A stretch of DNA of 64,000 nucleotides, from contig CAVXHI010000010.1 in NCBI GenBank assembly GCA_963761655.1, positions 124,001-188,000 of the forward strand, written 5' to 3'. The notes under the pieces were generated by a model, which ran no database searches, had not been told where the DNA came from, and saw nothing but the letters and a program-made list of their open reading frames with translations. Position numbers and translations under genes: made by a program. Positions 51,702-61,111 of this stretch are shown here, piece after piece. The DNA comes from RYN-122 sp963761655. Its GTDB lineage: Bacteria; Actinomycetota; Actinomycetes; Mycobacteriales; SCTD01. Position 1 is the stretch's first letter; every line of letters starts with the position of its first letter.

Positions 51702-52145
51702 CTATCCGACAGGTCCGACACAAGCCCGACAACGGCCGAAGACGGTCAGGTGCCCGAGGTCGACGACGAACCCGCGCCGACGCTCCAGCTCCTCCGCGAT
51801 CCCGACGACGGCGGACCGCTCGACCTCCTCCACCCCGCCGCAGTCGCGGCACACCAGGTGCAGGTGGTCGTCCTCGGCCGCGACCGACCAGGTGGGGCTG
51901 CCGTGCCCGAGGTGCGCGTGCTGGACGAGCCCGAGCTCCTCGAGCAGCTCCAGGGTCCGGTAGACGGTGGAGATGTTGACGCCGGCCGCCTTCTCGCGGA
52001 CCGCCGTGGCGATCTCCTCCGGCGTGGCGTGCCCGAGCGTGCCGACCGCCTCGAGGACGAGCTGCCGCTGCGGTGTCAGCCGGTACCCGCGCGCACGCAG
52101 CTCGGCCTGCCAGTCGTGCCCCACTGCCGGCACGGTGCGACCCAT
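51702..52145 (-). CDS. Fur-family metalloregulator
   Basis: A 147-residue Fur/Zur/PerR-type repressor. The winged helix reads RLTPQRQLVLEAVGTLGHAT and GVNISTVYRTLELLEELGLV; the metal sites include DDHLHLVCRDCGG and the C-terminal GRCRACVG, the two CxxC pairs of a structural zinc. The divergent pabC gene starts 18 bp away. A leaderless -10 TAGTCT lies seven bases before the ATG. Zur-like is most probable, but the metal cannot be fixed by eye. Confidence 0.9.
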   Translation of the reverse strand: MGRTVPAVGHDWQAELRARGYRLTPQRQLVLEAVGTLGHATPEEIATAVREKAAGVNISTVYRTLELLEELGLVQHAHLGHGSPTWSVAAEDDHLHLVCRDCGGVEEVERSAVVGIAEELERRRGFVVDLGHLTVFGRCRACVGPVG

Positions 52146-52152
52146 GGGGGCA

Positions 52153-52158
52153 AGACTA
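52153..52158 (-). promoter_or_regulatory. Leaderless -10 of the Fur-family gene
   Basis: TAGTCT on the minus strand, seven bases, ATG. The same 18-bp gap must also hold the pabC start region, so the two divergent promoters overlap. Confidence 0.5.
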
Positions 52159-52163
52159 GGTCC

Positions 52164-52964
52164 GTGACAGTCCTCGTGGTGCTCGGTCCCGACGGTCCCG
52201 TGCTCGCCGATCCCGGGGCCCCCCTGCTCCGCGCCGACGACGCCGGGGTGCTGCGCGGGGAGTCGGTCTTCGAGACGCTCCGGATCGTCGACGGACGGGC
52301 CGCTTTCCTGGCGGCGCACCTGGCCCGGCTGGGGGTCTCCGGCTCACGGCTGGCCCTGGACGTGCCGTCCCTCGAGGACGTCGTCGCGCTCGGGCTGTCG
52401 GCCTGGCCCGACCCCGACGGCGTCCTGCGCCTGGTCGTCACCCGCGGCGGGACGGCGTACGCGCTGCTCACCCCCCTGCCCGCTCCGGTGACGTCGGTGA
52501 CCGCGGTCGTGCTGACGCTGGGCGTCCCCGCGGCCGTGCGTGCCGAGGCGGCCTGGCTGCTCGGCGGCGTGAAGTCGACGTCGTACGCCGTGAACATGGC
52601 GGCGCTGCGGGAGGCGCAGGCGCGGGGCGCGGACGACGTCGTGTTCGCGTCGTCGGACGGCGAGGTGCTGGAGGGTCCGACGTCGACGTGCGCGTGGGTG
52701 ACCGGCGGCGTCGTCGTCACCCCGCCCGCGGCCGACGTCGGGATCCTGCCCGGGACGACGCTCGACGCGACCCTCGCGGCCTACGACGGGCCGGTGGAGG
52801 TGCGGCGCGGGACGGTCGAGGAGCTCCGGGCGGCCGACGAGGTGGTGCTGCTGTCGTCGGTGCGCGGGGTGGTGTCGGTGACGGCGCTGGACGGCGTGGC
52901 GGTGCAGGCGGGGCCGGTCGGGAGAGCGCTGCAGGCGGCGTTCCAGGCGGCGCTGCGTCCCTGA
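52164..52964 (+). CDS. pabC: Aminodeoxychorismate lyase / class IV aminotransferase
   Basis: A 266-residue PLP enzyme of fold type IV. GVLRGESVFETLRIVDGR and HLARLGVSGSRL are N-terminal landmarks, GVKSTSYAVNMAALREAQ holds the PLP lysine (VKSTSY) and DGEVLEGPTSTCAWV the Glu. Most likely it releases 4-aminobenzoate for folate synthesis, which suits the nearby folate-dependent ygfZ; a D-amino-acid or branched-chain aminotransferase cannot be excluded. GTG start. Confidence 0.88.
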   Translation: MTVLVVLGPDGPVLADPGAPLLRADDAGVLRGESVFETLRIVDGRAAFLAAHLARLGVSGSRLALDVPSLEDVVALGLSAWPDPDGVLRLVVTRGGTAYALLTPLPAPVTSVTAVVLTLGVPAAVRAEAAWLLGGVKSTSYAVNMAALREAQARGADDVVFASSDGEVLEGPTSTCAWVTGGVVVTPPAADVGILPGTTLDATLAAYDGPVEVRRGTVEELRAADEVVLLSSVRGVVSVTALDGVAVQAGPVGRALQAAFQAALRP

Positions 52965-53314
52965 CGCCGTGTGTACGGGTCGCCCACCTCCTGGCGGACC
53001 CCGCGCAGCTGGCCGTCACGCCCCCGGTGGCGATGGAGCTGCTCGCCGGTGCGCGGGACGAGGCCGGGCTCGCGGCTCGGGAGCGGCTCGTCGCCGGGCT
53101 GGCCCGGCTCGACCTCGTGCCGGAGCTGGACCTCCCGGCCGCAGCGACCGTGCTCCGGGCGGCCCGACGGGGCGGACGGACGGTCCGCGGGCTGCTCGAC
53201 TGCCTCATCGCCGTCGTCGCCCTGCGGCACGGCGCGGTCCTGGTGCACCGCGACGCCGACCTGGCGGCGGTCGCCTCGCTCCTGCCCGGGCTCGAGGCCG
53301 TCGACCTGCGCTGA
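52965..53314 (+). pseudogene. VapC-like PIN-domain remnant lacking its N-terminus
   Basis: Immediately after the pabC stop, about 110 codons read as the C-terminal four fifths of a PIN toxin: AVTPPVAMELLAGARDEAG, RTVRGLLDCLIAVVALRHGA and VLVHRDADLAAVASLLPGLE, including the later acidic residues. The first strand with the first catalytic Asp is missing and no start codon precedes the frame, so it is probably a truncated, inactive gene. No antitoxin gene is nearby. Confidence 0.65.
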
Positions 53315-53399
53315 GCGCGGCCAGGCGGCGCGACCGGGTCACGGGGATGGCCCGAACTCGTCAGTCCAGGTCTGCCGCCCGAGGGCCGAAGACCAGAGG

Positions 53400-54908
53400 G
53401 TGACCCGTGCCCCCGGCTCCGCCACCTGGCGAGACGCACGCCTGTGGGACCGCACGGCCGACCCCCGCCAGACGGCAGGCCGGCTCGCGGCGGTGCTGTT
53501 CCTGCTGGCCGGCATCACCATGCTCAGCACCGTCAGCTTCCTGCCCGACGACGTCGACCTCGCCGCGGTCTGGGCGACGGCGGCCACCACGCTGGTCACC
53601 TCGCTGGTCCTGCTGCTGCTGCCGTGGACCCGGTTCCCCCGGTGGACGACGGTGCTGCCGCACGTGTGGGGCCAGGTGCTCATCGGCGGGGCGCTCGGCG
53701 CCTGGGCGGGCGCGACCAGCCACTACCTGCTGTTCTGGGCCCTCGCCGCCCTCTACGCCGGGCTGACCCAGCCGCCGCGGTCCTCGCTCTACCTCGCGCC
53801 GGTCACGTTCGGCAGCGCCCTGGTGGCCCTGGCCGGCCGCGAGCCGTCGTCCAGCGCCGTCGACCTCGTGGGCGCGGCCCTGCTGTCGGTGGTGGTCGGG
53901 GAGGTGCTGTCGGTCAGCACGGCCCGGTCCGAGACGGCGTCGTCGTCGACCCAGGCGCTGCTGCAGGCCGTCACGGCGCTGCACGAGGCCGGGACCGAGA
54001 CGAGCGCGGCCGACCTCGTCGCCGAGCTGGCGCACACGCTGCTGCTGCCCGACGCCGCGATCGTCATGGTCGCGACGGCGCCGGGCTCCACGCTCTACGC
54101 CAACCGGGGGCAGCGCGGCCTGGAGGCGCCGCTCGGCTCGCTCGTCGTCGACGTCTCGGCCCGCTCCGGCATCGGCCTGGCCCTGCAGGAGGGCCGGGCG
54201 ATCTTCGTCGAGGACGCGATGATGTCGCCGCTGCTGGCCCGCTCGGTGGTGGCGCGGATGGGCTTCGCGTCGGCGCTGTTCATCCCGGTCCCCGGGGAGG
54301 GCGGCTACCTCGGGTGCGTCGTCGTCGGGTGGGACGAGCGGCAGACGGCGCTGGACCAGTTCGGCCAGCAGGTCGTCTCGCTGCTGTCGCACCAGGCCGG
54401 CGCCCTGCTCGAGCGGCTGCGCTCGGTCGGCCGGCTCGAGGTCCAGGCCTCCACCGACGCCCTCACCGGCCTGGCGAACCGGCGGGTCTTCCTCGAGGCC
54501 CTGGACCGGCTGCGCCCCGGCGGCGCCGTCGTGTTCCTCGACCTCGACCACTTCAAGCGGCTCAACGACACCGCCGGGCACGCCGCCGGCGACGACGTCC
54601 TCGTCGCGTTCGGCAAGGCGCTGCGGTCCTGCGTGCGCGAGGGCGACTGCGCGGCCCGCTACGGCGGGGAGGAGTTCGCGCTGGTGCTGCCGAGCGCCGC
54701 GTCGGTCGACATGACCGCGGCCGCGCAGGTGGTGGTGCAGCGGCTCATGGACCGCTGGGACGGGCCGGTGACGTTCTCGGTGGGGATCGCGACGCACCGG
54801 CAGGGCGACGCGCCGTCGACGACGCTGGCGCGGGCGGACGCGGCGGTCTACGAGGCCAAGGCCAACGGGCGCGACCAGGTGGTGCTGGCGGGCGCGGTCC
54901 GGGTCTGA
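53400..54908 (+). CDS. Membrane GAF-GGDEF diguanylate cyclase
   Basis: A 502-residue protein: four to six N-terminal membrane helices (about 25-160), a GAF domain (about 190-335) and a GGDEF domain (about 345-500). The catalytic motif is GGEEF at 422-426, with inhibitory site REGD at 413-416, so it should make c-di-GMP with product inhibition. It is the natural source of ligand for the RsiG-like protein encoded 11 kb away. The start is GTG at 53400; a Shine-Dalgarno sequence is weak. Confidence 0.92.
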   Translation: MTRAPGSATWRDARLWDRTADPRQTAGRLAAVLFLLAGITMLSTVSFLPDDVDLAAVWATAATTLVTSLVLLLLPWTRFPRWTTVLPHVWGQVLIGGALGAWAGATSHYLLFWALAALYAGLTQPPRSSLYLAPVTFGSALVALAGREPSSSAVDLVGAALLSVVVGEVLSVSTARSETASSSTQALLQAVTALHEAGTETSAADLVAELAHTLLLPDAAIVMVATAPGSTLYANRGQRGLEAPLGSLVVDVSARSGIGLALQEGRAIFVEDAMMSPLLARSVVARMGFASALFIPVPGEGGYLGCVVVGWDERQTALDQFGQQVVSLLSHQAGALLERLRSVGRLEVQASTDALTGLANRRVFLEALDRLRPGGAVVFLDLDHFKRLNDTAGHAAGDDVLVAFGKALRSCVREGDCAARYGGEEFALVLPSAASVDMTAAAQVVVQRLMDRWDGPVTFSVGIATHRQGDAPSTTLARADAAVYEAKANGRDQVVLAGAVRV

Positions 54909-54917
54909 GGTCGAGTT

Positions 54918-55268
54918 CGGCGCCACCACGACTAGACCGAGGATCGCGGCGGCCTCCGCCATCGCGCGTCGTGGGCGACCAGCGCTGCCAGCGGAGCGAC
55001 GCGGACTGCGCAGGCCAGAGTGCACGGCGTCGAGGCTGCGCAGGACCTGAGGTCCGAGCGTGCCGGCGAGGTCCAGCAGTCGGCGTCGAGCCGGACGAGG
55101 GCGAGCGCGTCGAGCAGCCGCTCCGCCGCCGTCAGCGGAGCGACGCGCGCTGCGCAGGCGCTCGCCACCCGACGACGGGAGCGGCAGCGAGGTAGGTCGG
55201 AGCGTCTCCGTCTCGTCCTCCGCACCAAGTAGCTTCACCAAGGCGCTGGTGCCGAGGCAGACGGTCAC
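54918..55268 (-). pseudogene. VapC-like PIN toxin, several frame breaks
   Basis: The GTG start at 55266-55268 overlaps the antitoxin stop. The protein begins MTVCLGTSALVKLLGAEDE; PIN toxins have LDTSALVK, so the first catalytic Asp is Gly here. Further conserved pieces are spread over all three frames: TAAERLLDALALVRLDAD, LLDLAGTLGPQVLRSLDA, ALVAHDAR and MAEAAAILGLVVVAP. Both the frame breaks and the Asp loss argue for an inactive gene, though sequence quality is low in this stretch. Confidence 0.6.
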
Positions 55269-55520
55269 CGCTCGTCAGCGCGGAGCGCGGACAAGACCGC
55301 GGTGGCGGACACGGCTGTGACAGCGGGTACGACGTCGAGCAGGTCACCCGTGCCCTCGACGACGAGCCCGGCCTCGACCAGGTCCCGCCACGGGAGAGCC
55401 GGGACGAGGCGGACGACGAGCCGGCCCCCGGTCGGTCACCTCGACGCTCCCGCCTGCCTCGACGAGGGCCAGGTAGCTGTGGCCAGTGCCTGGCGTAGCC
55501 GCACGCACTATAACACGAAC
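55265..55520 (-). pseudogene. Phd/VapB-type antitoxin, frame-broken
   Basis: Reading the minus strand, YLALVEAGGSVEVTDRG is the Phd-family core; after a shift, RLVVRLVPALPWRDLVEAG, GTGDLLDVVPAV and SALRADER lead to a TGA overlapping the toxin start. The N-terminus (expected VRELRQ) is also disturbed (GTGCGGCTACGCCAG). A TATAGT box lies at 55507-55512 just before it. Together with the PIN gene this is a type II toxin-antitoxin module. Confidence 0.6.
55507..55512 (-). promoter_or_regulatory. -10 element of the toxin-antitoxin remnant
   Basis: TATAGT on the minus strand, the best -10 match in the window, lying in a local GC dip (about 55490-55640) that also contains the presumed promoter of the plus-strand glycosyltransferase cluster. 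Confidence 0.45.
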
Positions 55521-55680
55521 CTCCATGTGCTGGCAGGCAGCACCTCCCAGCACAACCGGGCGCCCACTGGCTGCTTCGTGCCTCGTCTCACGTACTAACT
55601 CTGAGTGACTCCTCATAGCTAAAGATGACTAGAGCGGATGCCGATCTGGGGTGTGCCTACCCGCGCCCGGAGGAGTCCCG

Positions 55681-56554
55681 ATGGCCCAGCTCACTCTCGC
55701 CCGCTGCCCCACGGTCACCGGTAAACGCCATCGAGCGCGCCCATGCAGCTCGTGCCGGCGCTCGTACCCCTCGACAGCTTCCGCTGCTAACGTGCGGATC
55801 GACGGCTGCACGCTGCAGGACGCCGTCCGCCTGCTTCTGCGGCGCTCGCGCTCAACCAGCGGCTCCGCGTCGACCTGTGCAACGCCTACACGATCGCCCT
55901 CGCCGAGCGTCGCAGCGACTACCAGCGCTCGTCGAGCGCAGCGCGCCGAACCTGCCGGACGGCACGCCGCTCGTGTGGGTCCGCCGAGACCTGGGCGTCG
56001 ACGTGCAGGCGGCCACCCGCGTGCTGTTCCTCAGTCGTCGACCAGGTTTGGACTCTGCGTGAGGGCGTCGGCGGTTCCCGGTCCTTCGTTCACTACTTCT
56101 ACGGCGGGTCCCCCGAGCAACGCGTCATTGTCCTGGTCGAGGAGCTGAAGGAGACGCGTCCCGGACGCGGTCGTCGTCGGACAGGAGAGCCCGCCCTTCC
56201 GCGAGCTCAATGAGGTCGAGCGCCTGGAGACCAGGCAGCGGCTCATCGACAGCGGGGCCGACGTCGTCTGGGTCGGCCTGGGCACACCCCTGGGTCAGGA
56301 CGTGGTGGGTGACGAGTTCGCGTAGTCTGCGCCGGCGGCTTCGCGCCCGTCGGCGTGGTCCTTCCACTGGATAGCCGGCACGAAGACGATGTCCCCCTCG
56401 GGATCGAGGGGACCGGGCTCGTGCTTGCCGTACCGGCTGGCTTGCGAACCTCGGCGCCGCTGGCCTGCTGCTACCTCTCGGCAACGTCCTCTTCCTGCTG
56501 GTGGCACAGCGACGTAGCCACCGCGTGCCTGCGCGTGCTCAGATCGGGCGGTGA
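55681..56554 (+). pseudogene. WecG/TagA/CpsF glycosyltransferase, multiple frame breaks
   Basis: GGAGGAG lies six bases before ATG 55681. Pieces in all three frames follow the family in order: NVRIDGCTLQDAVRLL, LCNAYTIALAER, NLPDGTPLVWV, HYFYGGSPEQRV, VVVGQESPPFRELNEVE, GADVVWVGLGTPLGQD, FHWIAGTKTMSPS and LLPLGNVLFLLVAQRR. The enzyme adds ManNAc(A)-type sugars to a lipid-linked acceptor in surface polysaccharide synthesis. Because conserved residues persist on both sides of every break, read or assembly error is likely. The stop overlaps the next GTG. Confidence 0.75.
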
Positions 56555-57766
56555 CCCGCCTGCGAGTGCTCGTCGCTCCCCAACTGGTACGTCTCGCGCA
56601 ACCCCTCTGGGGAGAACGTCGTGGTCGACGCCGAGGGTGGCGCTGCTGCGAAAGCGCGGCCACGAGGTGGTCGAGTACCAGCGGAGCAGCGACGAGTCGA
56701 GGGCGGGGCGCTGGGCCCCTGGGCTCGAGCCGCGCTCTCCGTCGCAGCGGTCCGCAGCCTCAAGTGGCGTCCGGCGACGTCGCACGCCTGATCGCTCATC
56801 ACCGACCGGACGTGCTGCACCTGCACAACCCCTACCCGGTCCTTCTGCCCCCCGGGCGCGGGGGTACTCGGCCCGACAACGCCGGCATCCTCGTTGTGCA
56901 GATGGTCGACATTTGATCGGCACAGCTGCATGAAGGGCACGCTCTACCGCGACGGCAGGCCGTGCGAGGAATGCGTGGGCAAGACGCCGCTGTCCGGGGT
57001 GTGGCACGGCTGCTACCGGGTCTGCGCGCTCAGCCTTGCGGTCATGGCCGCCTTCCCTCACGGCGCACCGGGGCACGCGGGCGTCGGTGGAGCGCGACCG
57101 GGTGACTGCACGGAGTTCATGGGGCTACCGGCTTGCCCCGGGCTGGCTTCCCCCGACACCGGGCTGGCGTTCCGGCCGCAGGCCGTCGCCTATCCTGGTT
57201 CCCCCCCGTGCGGCTGGGCAGGGGCGCCGTGTTCGTCGGACGGTTGGACGACGAGAAGGGCGCGGGCCTCCTGCTGGACGCCTGGGAGCGGGTCGGCGGC
57301 AGGCTCCCGGCCGGCGCACTGGCGGCCTGGAACTGCTGGAATACGGGCCGCTCGGTGCCCGCGCTGCCGCGGCAGCAGCATCTGGCACTGGCGTGGAGTG
57401 GCGGGGCCGACAGCCAGCGAATGAGCGTGTAGCGAGCGCTGAAACAGGTTGCCTCGCGGTCGTTCCCTCCCGCTGCTACGAGGGAGCCCCCGTCGTGCTC
57501 CAGAACGGAGGCGCTGGCCGTCGGTCGGCCGCTCCTGGTCACCTCGGGGTGGCGTCCTGCCCGAGCTGGGGGCAGACGCCGCCGCCGTCTCCACCCCCGA
57601 GGCTGCGGCGCTCGCCGGCGTCGCCCTTGTCACCGCTCTCGGCCGGGACGACACGGGCCTTGCGCACCAAGCCGCCGCCGCTCGCTCCCGCTACCTGCTG
57701 CGACACACGGAAGAAGCCCTCGGCGCCCTGCTCGAGCTGCCCCTCCGACGACGTGCCAGACGGTGA
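56551..57766 (+). pseudogene. GT4-family glycosyltransferase, multiple frame breaks
   Basis: Begins VTRLRVLVAP and continues across frames: NPSGENVVVDAEVALLRKRG, RPDVLHLHNPYPVL, MKGTLYRDGRPCEECVGKTP, GAVFVGRLDDEKGAGLLLDA, VPSRCYEGAPVVLQN and SGGVLPELGADAAAVSTPEA. The Cys-containing RDGRPCxxC loop is typical of GT4 enzymes of actinobacterial exopolysaccharide clusters. The normal length is about 400 residues. The GTG start overlaps the WecG-like stop. At least five frame changes are needed. Confidence 0.7.
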
Positions 57767-57777
57767 GGTAGGTAAAG

Positions 57778-58830
57778 GTGTACGACGTCGACGGGCTCAA
57801 CCCCTATGGGCGAGAAGTCGGCCTGCTCATCGCGGGACAGCCCAACGGGTGCTCGCGTTTCTCCGTCCTCGACACGGGCTTGGTGGCCCGACGGGTTGCG
57901 GTGCTGGCCCCTGCGCGTTCCTGCAACTTCGGGGGAGCCGCAACGACACAGGCGCTCCGGCAGTTGGCCGGCCTGCTGGTCGTCGCCTGGAACGCCCTCG
58001 TCCAGCGACGCACCGTCGTCGTTTGCCTCGACTCGCGACCTGGAAACGACGACGAGTCGGTACGCGCTGCCGTCGCCCGGCTCGGCGGACGGGTCGTGGT
58101 CGTCGCCCATGACCCCGAGCCCAAGAGTCTGCTGTCTCGGCGGCAGCTCTTGGGCCGCTCACTCCTGTGGCGGGCAGCGCACCGCCTGCTCACGCACGGC
58201 CCCGTCCTAGCGACCCAGGCCAGCGCCATCGCGGGCCGGACCGCGCTCGAGGTACCGCACCCGCCGTTCTGCGGCTGGGCGGCTCAGGTCTCTCCACGAC
58301 AGGCGAGCGACACGACGCGCTCGTGCTGGTCGGGCACCTCCGACCCGCAGAAGGGCATCGACCGGCTGCCTGCGCTGCTGAGCCTGCTGTCCGACGCGGA
58401 CCGCGAGCGCTGGCACGCTGTCCTTTGCCGGACGCGGAGACCTCGCAGGAACGCTCGCGAAAAATCTCTGCGCTAGTGCTGGTCGTGCGCGAGCCGAGCA
58501 GCGGCCTCCTCCCGGACAGCGAGCTGGGCGGCAGCCCTGGCCGCGGCCGACGTCCTGCTGGCTCCGTACCGCTCGGCGAGCGCCTCTGGCAGCGTGGTGC
58601 TGGCGCGGAGCCTCGGGCTGCGCGTGCTGGCCTACGACGCGGGTCCCTGCGCGACGTGTCCTCCCGCCGTCCTGGTTGGTGCCACCGCAGGACGAATCTG
58701 CCTTCGCCGAACGCCTGACTGCGTTGCTCCACGGGGACCGGAGCGAGGGCAGAGCGGCCTGGACGAGTGGCGGCAGCGCAGTGTCAGCGCTCTGGGTCGG
58801 GATGCTCGAGCTGACCTGGCGCCAGAGGAG
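57778..58830 (+). pseudogene. GT4-like glycosyltransferase, frame-broken
   Basis: From GTG 57778: VYDVDGLNPYGREVGLLIAG, AALRQLAG-like and RRTVVVCLDSRPGNDDESVR, LLTHGPVLATQ, ALVLVGHLRPQKGIDRLPAL (other frame), AADVLLAPYRSASASGSVVL, RSLGLRVLAYDAG, and VPPQDESAFAERLTALL. It is a GT-B enzyme with the C-terminal donor half recognisable. The 3' end is uncertain because it converges with the next gene near 58.78-58.84 kb. Confidence 0.65.
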
Positions 58831-59900
58831 GGCCAATCGCTCGGCGAGGACTCCGGGCGAGATCCGGGCGAGCTACCTGCTCGCGCGCCTGGCTCGCCAG
58901 AAGACGACGCTCCTCGGGGTGCTCCAGCAGGTGCCTCAAGACGGCCGCCAGCGCCTCGACGTCGCCTCCTCGTGCACGATGACCCCGAAGCGACCCACCA
59001 CCTCAGGGAGCGCCCCGCTGTCGCTGACGACGACGGGCGTGCCGGCCCACATCGCCTCCACCACGACGCGCCCGAACTGCTCGACGACGTGCTCGAGGGT
59101 CCGGCTCCTTGGCACGACCAGGACGTCGATCGACGCAAGGTAGGCGGGCACGTCGCCCGGCGCGCACAGGCCGGACCAGTCCACGTCGACGCCGAGGCCT
59201 TCGGCCACTCGACGCAGCGCCCCCTCGCCCGGCGTCGCGTCTGTGATGGCGACCGGGAAACCAGCCCGACAGCGGTCCGTCGATGAGCAGGCGGTTGATG
59301 CCCTTCTGGTGATCGAGGCGGCCGAGGAAGCCGATCCGGGGCCGTTGTCGGGAAGCGTCCGCCTGCGGCAGCGGGGCGGCACCACGGCGGGGACGACCAG
59401 GCCCGGCGTGCTGCTTGGCAGCCCGTGCTGCTCGGGCCAGGGCGAGGCCCCGGGCGTTCCAGGAGCCACAGCTGCGCCTTGGTGCGCTTCAGGTTGCGCC
59501 GTGCCAGTCGAAGCCGGACAGCGTCCTCGACGCGCCTGCCGTGCCGGAACAGGTTGTCCGCTCCGTGCAGCACGACCGGTACCGGCAGGCCCAGAGCCCG
59601 TCCCGCCACCACGGACCAGCACTCGGCGTGCACGTGCACGACGTCGGGTCGGACCTGGCGCACCAGCCGACGGAGCCCGTCGTAGTGCCACCAGATCTGC
59701 CCGCGGCCGCCAGCCAGGTCGCGGGTCCGCAGCAGCGTGGACGGAGCGAAGGCCGGCTGCTCCGGCTCCGAGCGGAACACCTCGAGCGGCGGCACTCGGG
59801 CGCTCGCCACGAGGTGCAGGTCGACGACGCCGGCGGCCGCTTCCCAGACCGCCCACGTCGGGGGCTCGAGCACGTTCGTGACGACGAGTACCCGTGTCAC
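58800..59900 (-). pseudogene. GT4-family glycosyltransferase, frame-broken
   Basis: GTG start at 59898-59900 overlaps the stop of the upstream GT4 gene. The N-terminal half is intact (TRVLVVTNVLEPPTWAVWEA, RPDVVHVHAECWSVVAGRAL, VVLHGADNLFRHGRRVEDAV). After shifts the donor half continues with GDVPAYLASIDVLVVPRSRT, QFGRVVVEAMWAGTPVVVSD, LEHPEERRLLASQA and SPGVLAERLALLWRQV. The end is approximate. It probably builds the same polysaccharide as its neighbours. Confidence 0.68.
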
Positions 59901-61006
59901 GCGCCCAGGACCGCCGTCGTCAGCGTCTGACCGATCACGCGCCAGTCGTAGCGCCGCACCGCCTGCCTGCCGGCGTCGGCGAGCGCCTGTCGGCGCGCTC
60001 GGTCGACCAGCAGACACTCCACCTCTGCAGCAAAGGCAGCCGGCCCCGACGCGACGACCACGTCACGCCCGGGCTCGAGGTCCAGGCCCTCGATGCCCTT
60101 GGGCGTGGCCAGCACAGGTCGTCCGGCACCGAGCGCCTCCAGGACCTTGAGACGCGAGCCCCCCCCGCTGCGCAACGGCGCAAGCACGAGTGCGGCCCGC
60201 TCGAGGTGCGGGGCCACGACCGGGACCTCGCCGAGGACCTCGACGGAGGAGTGCGACGAGAGCCGTGTCGGCAACTGGTCCGCAGCTCGTCCGACGACGG
60301 TCAGGACGCGGCCGGGAAGTCGCGGGGCGATCTCCTCGACCCACCAGGCAACGGCCTCCACGTTGGGTGCGTAGTCCAGCGCACCAACGAACAACAGGGT
60401 TCCGAGCTGTGGGACGGCCGTCACGCTGGGCGGCAGATCGGCACCGTTCGGCACCACGGTGCACGCCACATCCAGGAGGTCGGCGTCCCGCTGCGTGGTC
60501 ACCACCGGCACGACCCCAGGCCGTCGCACCGCTCGACGCTCCGCCCGTCGGCGGGCCACAGCGTCCAGTTGCTGCTCGGCCGATCGCCAGCCCCTTACAG
60601 GTCCGCAGCGCCCGAGATCCGCCTCGGCGTTGTGCAAGCTCAGGACGTGACGAGCGGGCGGCGCGTACGGCGTCGTGTCCAGGTGATCGAGCACGACGAC
60701 CGCCCCGTTGCGTGCAAGGCCGGCGACGACCCGGGCGGCGGCGGGGTCCCATGCACGAGCCGTACCGAGCGGCCACAGACGTCCCGCGGCCAGCAGCCGC
60801 GCAGGCACGCCACTGCGGCCGGCGTGGACGTGCACCTGAACGGCACCGGTGGCGTCCTGCAAGGCCTTCGGCTCGTCGACGCCTGCGATGGACACCAGGT
60901 GCAACTCGCTCCTCGCGGCGAGCGCCTGGGCGAGGCGGAGTGTCCGCACCGTCCCCCCGCTGCGCGGGAGCGCGTGCACCTGGGCGCTCACCAGGACCGT
61001 CCGCAC
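59897..61006 (-). CDS. GT4-family glycosyltransferase (intact)
   Basis: The only fully open glycosyltransferase of the cluster: 369 residues, GTG start at 61004-61006 with GGAGGA six bases upstream. LPRSGGTVRTLRLAQALAA is the acceptor-side loop, HVLSLHNAEAD and VVPNGAD follow, and LLFVGALDYAPNVEAVAWWV, GGGSRLKVLEALGAGRPVLA and KGIEGLD are the donor half. It resembles PEP-CTERM/exosortase-type and Wzx-linked GT4 enzymes that add a hexose in surface glycan synthesis. Coupled to the next gene by GTGA. Confidence 0.87.
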   Translation of the reverse strand: MRTVLVSAQVHALPRSGGTVRTLRLAQALAARSELHLVSIAGVDEPKALQDATGAVQVHVHAGRSGVPARLLAAGRLWPLGTARAWDPAAARVVAGLARNGAVVVLDHLDTTPYAPPARHVLSLHNAEADLGRCGPVRGWRSAEQQLDAVARRRAERRAVRRPGVVPVVTTQRDADLLDVACTVVPNGADLPPSVTAVPQLGTLLFVGALDYAPNVEAVAWWVEEIAPRLPGRVLTVVGRAADQLPTRLSSHSSVEVLGEVPVVAPHLERAALVLAPLRSGGGSRLKVLEALGAGRPVLATPKGIEGLDLEPGRDVVVASGPAAFAAEVECLLVDRARRQALADAGRQAVRRYDWRVIGQTLTTAVLGA

Positions 61007-61111
61007 GCCCTGTCCTCCGTCCGACCGTGTCCGCGCCCGAGGGTAACGCTCAGGTCGATGAGACTCTCGACCGAGCAAAGACCTGGGCTCGAACCTGCCG
61101 CGAGGAGCCGC

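Larger units (their letters stand above)
54909..55680. other. Gap between GGDEF gene and glycosyltransferase cluster
   Basis: Apart from the minus-strand toxin-antitoxin remnant (54918-55520) I see no gene. At 55490-55640 GC drops noticeably, with TATAGT on one strand and AT-rich stretches (TACTAACTCTGAGTGACTCC) on the other, probably the promoter region of the plus-strand cluster. Two near-identical segments, GTCAGCGGAGCGACGCG at about 55133 and GCCAGCGGAGCGACGCG at about 54988, are repeated within the toxin remnant. Confidence 0.5.
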
